Below, piece by piece: positions 1 to 5,730 of a stretch of DNA of 7,379 nucleotides. Position numbers and translations under genes: made by a program. The stretch's first letter is position 1; every line of letters begins with the position of its first letter. The DNA comes from Chitinophagaceae bacterium (GTDB lineage Bacteria; Bacteroidota; Bacteroidia; Chitinophagales; Chitinophagaceae), in contig DMPB01000149.1 in assembly GCA_003456175.1 (NCBI GenBank), forward strand, positions 5,442-12,820, read 5' to 3'. Below the pieces are notes generated by a model that ran no database searches, was not told the origin of the DNA, and saw nothing but the letters and a program-made list of their open reading frames with translations.

Positions 1-1
1 G

Positions 2-739
2 GTTGATACCTTCAATAATATACTACAACGCCAGCACAACTGGAAGGGCAAATACAACAAAGCCTACCCCGGTACCCGCAACCTCAAAAACTTTTCATTA
101 CCCATGATTTTGTGCAACCTAGCATTAGAGCTAGAACACATTTTGGGTAAAGAACATGTAGATGCCTTTATACCGCAGGTAATACACGAAGTAATGGAAG
201 TGTTTTACCAACCCGATACCGGACTTATTTTAGAGAACGTGTATGAAGATGGTAGCTTCTGCGACAGTTTTGAAGGCCGCGTACTCAACCCTGGCCATAC
301 CATAGAAGCCATGTGGTTTATTATGGACTTAGCAGTTCGAACCAACGATAAAGCCCTAATCAACAAGGCTATTACCATAATGCTTCGCACCTTAGAGTTC
401 GGTTGGGATAAAGAGCACAGCGGTATTTTTTATTTCCTAGATTATCACGGCCATCCACCACAACAACTCGAGTGGGATCAAAAATTATGGTGGGTACATG
501 TAGAGGCATTAGTAGCCTTAGCAAAAGCCTATCGCCTTACGGCAAATGAAGCATGCGCCAAATGGTTCGATACAATACATAACTATACTTGGAAGCATTT
601 TAGAGATAATGAACATGGTGAATGGTTTGGCTATTTAAACCGCCGTGGCGAAGTATTACTACCACTTAAAGGCGGCAAATGGAAGGGCTGTTTTCACATA
701 CCCCGTTCACTCTATCAAGTTTGGAAAACCTTGAGCTAA
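2..739 (+). CDS. N-acylglucosamine 2-epimerase (AGE/renin-binding-protein family), 5'-truncated by window edge
   Basis: This cytosolic enzyme most likely interconverts N-acetylmannosamine and N-acetylglucosamine. The reading frame is open from base 2, so the Met at 104 is internal and not the start; 245 residues are visible. Family members are about 390-400 aa, so roughly 150 N-terminal residues are missing. The active-site landmarks of AGE proteins are present: His99 in NPGHTIEAMWF, Glu168 in LWWVHVEAL and His232 in KGCFHIPR (numbering of the visible fragment). These match the two essential histidines and the acidic residue known in porcine and Anabaena AGE. The string LEWDQKLWW and the C-terminal stretch FRDNEHGEWFGYLNR followed by KGGKWKGCFH resemble true AGE/renin-binding proteins more than cellobiose 2-epimerases or YihS-type isomerases. 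There is no signal peptide in the visible part. The stop is 9 nt before the FAD oxidoreductase start, indicating co-transcription. In Bacteroides fragilis an epimerase of this family sits in the nanLET sialic acid route; applying that role here is inference. Confidence 0.93.
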   Translation, partial: VDTFNNILQRQHNWKGKYNKAYPGTRNLKNFSLPMILCNLALELEHILGKEHVDAFIPQVIHEVMEVFYQPDTGLILENVYEDGSFCDSFEGRVLNPGHTIEAMWFIMDLAVRTNDKALINKAITIMLRTLEFGWDKEHSGIFYFLDYHGHPPQQLEWDQKLWWVHVEALVALAKAYRLTANEACAKWFDTIHNYTWKHFRDNEHGEWFGYLNRRGEVLLPLKGGKWKGCFHIPRSLYQVWKTLS

Positions 740-748
740 AACACCTAC

Positions 749-2626
749 ATGCTACGCAAGATTATTGTTATAGGAAGTTTTGCATTATTGCAACTGCCGC
801 TACTAGCACAACAGAAGCTAACCACTAAAGTGCTTGTAATTGGTGGAGGTACAGGTGCCGCCACAGCAGCCATTCAAAGTGCACGCATGGGTGTACCTAC
901 CATTATAGCATCAGAACATGGTTGGCTCGGCGGCATGGTTTCAAGTGCCGGCGTTTCGGCTATCGATGGTAATCATAAGCTACCATCGGGTATTTGGAAC
1001 GAGTTTAGAGATGCTATCTACAAAGTATATGGTGGCCCTAACAAAGTGTTCACCGGCTGGGTAAGCAATACTCAGTTTGAACCACGTATTGCCGATAGTA
1101 TTTTCAAAGCCATGGCTAATGCCGAAAAGCAACTACAAGTACAGTATCATCTTACTTACAAACGTATTCTCAAAAAAGGTAATAAAGTAATAGGTGCTGT
1201 TTTTACAAATAATAAGCAACAAACCATACACATTTACGCTCAACAGGTAGTTGATGGCACCGACTTAGGCGATGCGATGGCCGACGCTGGCGTTGCCCAC
1301 GATATTGGTATGGAAGCTAGCAGCATAACTGGCGAAAAAGTGGGTGTACCTAGCAGCAATGATATTGTACAAGATCTTACCTACGTAGTAATACTGAAAG
1401 ATTTTGGTGCAGGTGCCGACAAAACCATACCAAAACCAGCGAATTACACCCCTACAGAATTCGATGGCGCCTGCACCAATTATTATATAGATACCACACG
1501 CAAAGCACCCAATGTAGATGCACAAAAAATGCTCGACTATGGTAAGCTGCCGAATGGTAAATACATGATCAACTGGCCCGGCTATGGCAACGATTATTAT
1601 GTGAACAATATCCGCATGAATGCTGCCGAACGAGCTGCCAGCTTACAGGCGGCTAAAGAACAAACCCTGCGTTTTGTATACTTTATACAACACCAACTTG
1701 GTTTCAAGCATTTGGGTATTGCTACCGATGAGTTTCCAACAGCCGATGGCTTTCCGCTGGTTCCTTACTATCGTGAAAGCAGAAGAGCTAAAGGTTTGGT
1801 ACGTTTTAACCTCAACCACTTGGCACAGCCTTACAATAGCACTTTGTATAGAACGGGCATTGCCGTTGGCGATTATCCGATTGATCATCATCATAAAAAA
1901 AATAGTGCAGCACCACAGCACCTGAATTTTTATCCCGTACCATCTTACAGCTTACCACTTGGCAGTTTAATACCTCAAAAAGTAGAAGGTCTGGTGCTTA
2001 CAGAAAAAAACATCAGCGTAAGCAATGTGGTGAATGGCACTACACGCTTACAACCTTGCGTTATGCTGAACGGGCAAGCGGCAGGTGTTGTAGCTGCCCT
2101 TGCGGTAAAAGCGAACGCTAGCGCAGCGAAAGTAGAGGTAAGAAAAGTGCAACAACATTTACTGCAAAGTAAAGCTATGATTATGCCTTACATCGATGCT
2201 GGCATACATCATGAGCAATTTGAAGCTATACAAAAAATTGGAGCCACTGGTATTTTAAAAGGCAAAGGCGTACCCTATCAATGGGCTAACCAAACTTGGT
2301 TCTACCCAGATAGTAGTATTAGTGAAGTTACTTTCGCCGAAGGCTTACGTGATTTCAAAAAAAGCTGGCAATTCACTGGCAGCAACAACCTACTTACCAG
2401 CGAAAAAGCTTGTGAATGGCTTGCCGCAATTATTGCAAAAGAACGCTTGCAACCGCAACATAAAAACTTACCTCTTGTAACAGCGGCCCAAATGCTGGCT
2501 GCGCTAAAACAACAGGATTTGTATAGCAACTATATACAAAGAAAATCGCTAGCCTGGCTTTTGAACAACTTCCTAAACCCGTTCGAAAGGTATGCTGTAA
2601 CCCATGAAGGAAAAATTTATAACTAA
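749..2626 (+). CDS. Secreted FAD-dependent oxidoreductase (FAD_oxidored-type flavoprotein)
   Basis: A 625-aa exported flavoprotein of unknown substrate. Residues 1-20 form a Sec-type signal peptide: K4 positive end, hydrophobic core, likely cut after Ala20 in PLLA/QQ. It has no lipobox cysteine and no twin arginine. A Rossmann FAD-binding fold follows at once: VLVIGGGTGAA (28-38, a GxGxxA variant), Glu56 at the end of the second strand as ribose ligand, then WLGGM (59-63). Further family landmarks are VVDGTDLGD (167-175), RESRR (342-346) and the C-terminal FAD-contact block NISVSNVVNGTTRLQP (421-436) with GQAAG (442-446). After about residue 480 comes an extra region containing GATGILKGKG (498-507) and YQWANQTWFYPD (510-521), typical of exported Bacteroidota members but of unknown role. 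ATG 749 is chosen because it directly gives the signal peptide; no Shine-Dalgarno is seen, as usual in this phylum. It lies between the epimerase and SusC, which suggests a periplasmic or surface step on the imported glycan. Family assignment is firm; the reaction is unknown. Confidence 0.9.
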   Translation: MLRKIIVIGSFALLQLPLLAQQKLTTKVLVIGGGTGAATAAIQSARMGVPTIIASEHGWLGGMVSSAGVSAIDGNHKLPSGIWNEFRDAIYKVYGGPNKVFTGWVSNTQFEPRIADSIFKAMANAEKQLQVQYHLTYKRILKKGNKVIGAVFTNNKQQTIHIYAQQVVDGTDLGDAMADAGVAHDIGMEASSITGEKVGVPSSNDIVQDLTYVVILKDFGAGADKTIPKPANYTPTEFDGACTNYYIDTTRKAPNVDAQKMLDYGKLPNGKYMINWPGYGNDYYVNNIRMNAAERAASLQAAKEQTLRFVYFIQHQLGFKHLGIATDEFPTADGFPLVPYYRESRRAKGLVRFNLNHLAQPYNSTLYRTGIAVGDYPIDHHHKKNSAAPQHLNFYPVPSYSLPLGSLIPQKVEGLVLTEKNISVSNVVNGTTRLQPCVMLNGQAAGVVAALAVKANASAAKVEVRKVQQHLLQSKAMIMPYIDAGIHHEQFEAIQKIGATGILKGKGVPYQWANQTWFYPDSSISEVTFAEGLRDFKKSWQFTGSNNLLTSEKACEWLAAIIAKERLQPQHKNLPLVTAAQMLAALKQQDLYSNYIQRKSLAWLLNNFLNPFERYAVTHEGKIYN

Positions 2627-2640
2627 CAAAAACTTGTCGT

Positions 2641-5600
2641 ATGAGAAAATGTACACAAATTTTTCTCCTGCTAGTCAGTATTTGCTGCAGCTTACCCTTG
2701 TTGAGCACAGCGCAGGAGAAAGCAACTGGCAGAGTAATTGATGCTGCTACGAACCAACCCGTTGCAGGAGCTTCGGTTTTGGTAAGCGGTACAAGAAGAG
2801 GTACCACTACTGGTAACGATGGTGTTTTCACTATTGTTGTGCGTGCTGGCGAAGAACTAATTGTTTCGTCGCTCGGCTATCAAGATTTGCGTGTAAAGGC
2901 AAATGCGTTACAGCAAGATATTAAGCTTACACCTGCTGGTGGCAACCTGCAAGATGTAGTAGTAGTAGGTTATGGCTCACAAAAAAGAGCAGCTTTAACA
3001 GGCTCTGTATCTACTGTGAAAGGTGAGCAATTAATTCGCCGCCCTGTAGCATCTACCAGTATGGCACTTCAAGGTTTTGCACCGGGTGTTACAGTACGCC
3101 AAGGTTCTGGCCAGCCAGGTGCTGATGGTGGTACCATTAATATCCGTGGTATTGGTTCAATATCAAGTAGTTCGGCTCCACTAATTATTGTAGATGGTGT
3201 TGAGGCAGTTAGCTTGAATGATGTTGACCCTAACGTAATTGAAAACATTACTGTTTTGAAGGATGCTGCTTCTACAGCAGTATATGGTGTACGTGCTACC
3301 AACGGTGTTATTTTAGTGAAAACAAAGCGTGGCCAGTTAGGTAAAACTTCGGTTGCTTTTAACAGCTTTATCAGCCAACAAAACCCAACCAATATGCCGA
3401 AAACATTATCGGCTATTGATAACATGATTTTAAATAACGAAGCGGTTGCCAATACAGGCTCTACCACACTTCCTTACCCCCAAGCATTGATTGATTTTTA
3501 TCGTAACAATGCTCCTAACAATTTCACAGTATTCAATACCGACTGGCAAGATCTTGTTTTCCAGAATACAGGTTTAATGCAAAACCACAACATTATTGTA
3601 AGTGGTGGTTCTGAAAAGGCAACCTTTTTAGCAAGTGGTACTTATTTGAATCAACAAGGCTTGATTGTGAACAACGAATTTCGTAAATACGATTTGCGTT
3701 TGAATGGTGATATCAACATCACGAATAAAATCAAGTTCACCGCCGATTTATTCTACACAAAGGCTCGCAACACCGTACCATCGGGCATGGCACCTACACA
3801 AATTATTCAGCGTGCTATTAGTATGGCTCGCAACTTCCCTGGTAAGTTTGATAATGGTTTGTATGGCGATGCCGGACAATCGAACTATATTAACCCTATT
3901 GCCATGGCCGAAGCAAGCGGCCGCTCTGTAACCGAAACACCTACGCTTTCAATGCGTTTCGCATTACGTGCTGAAGTAATTAAAAACTTATTCATTGATG
4001 TTGCGTATAATAACCGTACTTCTTATACGCAAAGTGTTGATCCGAATGGTACTTACGATGTATATACGCCTAACCCAACTACCGGCACTTTCATTTATAC
4101 CGGTGTTGCAGGTAGCGTAGATTCTAGTATTACTTATTCTAACTCTCGCTTCAATGGCAATCAGTATTATGCTTCTGGTACATACAACTTTACTGTTGCT
4201 AACGATCATAACATTAAGGTACAGGCGGGTTTTCAGGCAGTTGACAACTACAGTGAAAGTACATCGGCTCGCCGCTTCGGCTTACCAGATCCTACACGTC
4301 CGTATTTAAACCTTGCTACTTCATCATTACAACCACAGGTTAGTGGTGGTGCAACAGATAATGCACTAGCTGGTTATTTCGCTAGAGTGAATTATGATTT
4401 TCGTAATAAATATCTCTTAGAATTCACTGGCCGTTATGATGGTAGTTCTCGTTTTAGTCAATTATTTGATAATCAATGGGGCTTCTTTCCTGGCGCAAGT
4501 GTTGGTTGGGTAATGAGTAAGGAAAACTTCTTTAAAAACATCAGCTTCATTAACTACGCCAAGTTAAGAGCTTCTTATGGTTCTTTAGGTAACCAAGAAA
4601 TTGGTTCTAACTATCCATTTACGGCAACGTTAAATGCTGGTACAGCTTACTATTTCAACAACCAGTTAGTGAGAGGTTCTTCTTTAAACAACGTACAAAA
4701 CGTGAGTATTGGTTGGGAAAAATCTACACAGTTTAACGCTGGTTTAGATTTGATTTTATTGAAGAATAAGTTGAATGTAACCTTCGACTATTATGAGAAA
4801 AAGGTTACTGACATGATCATTAATGTGCCTTTAGCACTGTACGTAGGTTTTGCAGCTACCTCTAGCACTGTACCAACCAACGCTGGCTCAATGATCAATA
4901 AAGGCTGGGAGTTTTCAACTACTTACCGCGATAACATTGGTAAGTTGAATTATAGTGTTACGGCCAACTTATCTGATGTTAAAAATCAGGTATTAGATAC
5001 AAGAGGTCAAGACATTGTTACTTCTGCTGGCTTGATTGCTCGTGGCGGATTCCCTATCAACTCATATAACCTTTACAGTACCAATGGATTATATCAGCAA
5101 GGCGATAACTTTAATAGTCCACGTAACACAGCTCGTGTTACAGGTGCTGGTGATATCAAATATGTTGATATTAATGGCGATGATGTAATTGATGCGAAAG
5201 ACCGTACACTAATGGGTAATAACTTCCCTCGTTATGAGTATAGCCTCGATTTGAATTTTAACTATCACAACTTTGATTTGAACATCTTCCTTTTTGGTGT
5301 TGCTAAGCGTGATAACTATATCAGTGGTATTGGTGTTGAACCCTTCAATGGTGGTAACTGGATTGCTTCGGGCTTTGAAACAGCTTTGGATCGCTGGACG
5401 CCAAGAAACACAGGTGCTGCTTACCCTCGCTTGTACTCTGGTGGCAATGGCAACTATGTTCCGTCAGACTTTTGGTTACGCAATGGTGCTTTCATGCGTG
5501 TGAAGCATATTACACTAGGCTACAACTTAGCTAATAAAATTATGCAACGCACTAAACTACAGCAGTGCCGTATTTACGTAAGTGTAGTAAATCCATTAAC

Positions 5601-5706
5601 CTTATCTAACTACGAGCCAGGCTTCGACCCAGAAATCAGCAATACCAACGGGGCCTTCTATCCTATTATGAGAACTGCTACCGTAGGCTTTAATGTGCGT
5701 TTCTAA
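2641..5706 (+). CDS. SusC/RagA-family TonB-linked outer-membrane transporter
   Basis: A full-length (1021 aa) outer-membrane beta-barrel that imports oligosaccharides or related ligands using TonB energy, with the downstream SusD as lid. The signal peptide is residues 1-24, likely cut at STA/QE. A carboxypeptidase-regulatory-like beta-sandwich follows at about 27-96 (ATGRVIDAATNQPVAGASV...). The TonB-box-like segment is DVVVVGYGSQKR (105-116). The plug covers about 117-230, with the SusC signatures LQGFAPGV (143-150), INIRGIGS (166-173), LIIVDGVEA (181-189) and VLKDAASTAVYGVRATNGVILVKTK (205-229). The rest is the barrel, ending in aromatic Phe1021 (VGFNVRF), the BAM-recognised C-terminal signal. 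DINGDDVID (843-851) is the Asp-rich, calcium-loop-like element common in this family. There is no N-terminal STN domain, so it is a transporter and not an anti-sigma-coupled transducer. It starts 14 nt after the flavoprotein gene and stops 24 nt before susD. Ligand specificity cannot be read from the sequence. Confidence 0.97.
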   Translation: MRKCTQIFLLLVSICCSLPLLSTAQEKATGRVIDAATNQPVAGASVLVSGTRRGTTTGNDGVFTIVVRAGEELIVSSLGYQDLRVKANALQQDIKLTPAGGNLQDVVVVGYGSQKRAALTGSVSTVKGEQLIRRPVASTSMALQGFAPGVTVRQGSGQPGADGGTINIRGIGSISSSSAPLIIVDGVEAVSLNDVDPNVIENITVLKDAASTAVYGVRATNGVILVKTKRGQLGKTSVAFNSFISQQNPTNMPKTLSAIDNMILNNEAVANTGSTTLPYPQALIDFYRNNAPNNFTVFNTDWQDLVFQNTGLMQNHNIIVSGGSEKATFLASGTYLNQQGLIVNNEFRKYDLRLNGDINITNKIKFTADLFYTKARNTVPSGMAPTQIIQRAISMARNFPGKFDNGLYGDAGQSNYINPIAMAEASGRSVTETPTLSMRFALRAEVIKNLFIDVAYNNRTSYTQSVDPNGTYDVYTPNPTTGTFIYTGVAGSVDSSITYSNSRFNGNQYYASGTYNFTVANDHNIKVQAGFQAVDNYSESTSARRFGLPDPTRPYLNLATSSLQPQVSGGATDNALAGYFARVNYDFRNKYLLEFTGRYDGSSRFSQLFDNQWGFFPGASVGWVMSKENFFKNISFINYAKLRASYGSLGNQEIGSNYPFTATLNAGTAYYFNNQLVRGSSLNNVQNVSIGWEKSTQFNAGLDLILLKNKLNVTFDYYEKKVTDMIINVPLALYVGFAATSSTVPTNAGSMINKGWEFSTTYRDNIGKLNYSVTANLSDVKNQVLDTRGQDIVTSAGLIARGGFPINSYNLYSTNGLYQQGDNFNSPRNTARVTGAGDIKYVDINGDDVIDAKDRTLMGNNFPRYEYSLDLNFNYHNFDLNIFLFGVAKRDNYISGIGVEPFNGGNWIASGFETALDRWTPRNTGAAYPRLYSGGNGNYVPSDFWLRNGAFMRVKHITLGYNLANKIMQRTKLQQCRIYVSVVNPLTLSNYEPGFDPEISNTNGAFYPIMRTATVGFNVRF

Positions 5707-5730
5707 TTCTAAACTATCAAAGCGATTACT

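Noticed and set aside
104..739. Taking the Met at base 104 as the start of a 211-aa epimerase
   Set aside because: The frame is open without a stop from base 2, and the upstream residues (for example AYPGTRNLKNFSLP) continue family-like sequence. The gene is truncated by the window edge, not short.
1895..1902. Run of eight A in the flavoprotein gene as a possible frameshift or slippage site
   Set aside because: The frame continues intact on both sides with family motifs before (RESRR) and after (NISVSNVVNG), and the alternative frame gives no sensible product.
2116..2123. Palindrome CGCTAGCG as an operator or transposon target
   Set aside because: It is only 8 bp, is isolated, lies inside coding sequence and has no flanking repeats or inverted ends.
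749..2626. Labelling the flavoprotein as a polysaccharide lyase
   Set aside because: The sequence shows a complete FAD-binding fold and no lyase domain; any lyase label would be an annotation carry-over.
2641..2715. SusC as a lipoprotein because of the Cys-Cys in its signal peptide (residues 15-16)
   Set aside because: The cysteines are within the hydrophobic core and are followed by more hydrophobic residues and a normal cleavage site at STA/QE; SusC barrels are not expected to be lipidated there.
2430..2831. Antisense 133-codon open frame across the flavoprotein/SusC junction
   Set aside because: It overlaps two well-supported genes on the other strand, resembles no family, and covers the signal peptide coding region of SusC. 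It is a shadow frame.
3069..3467. Antisense 132-codon open frame inside the SusC plug region
   Set aside because: It lies wholly opposite the most conserved part of SusC; its translation is of low complexity in character with no recognisable domain.
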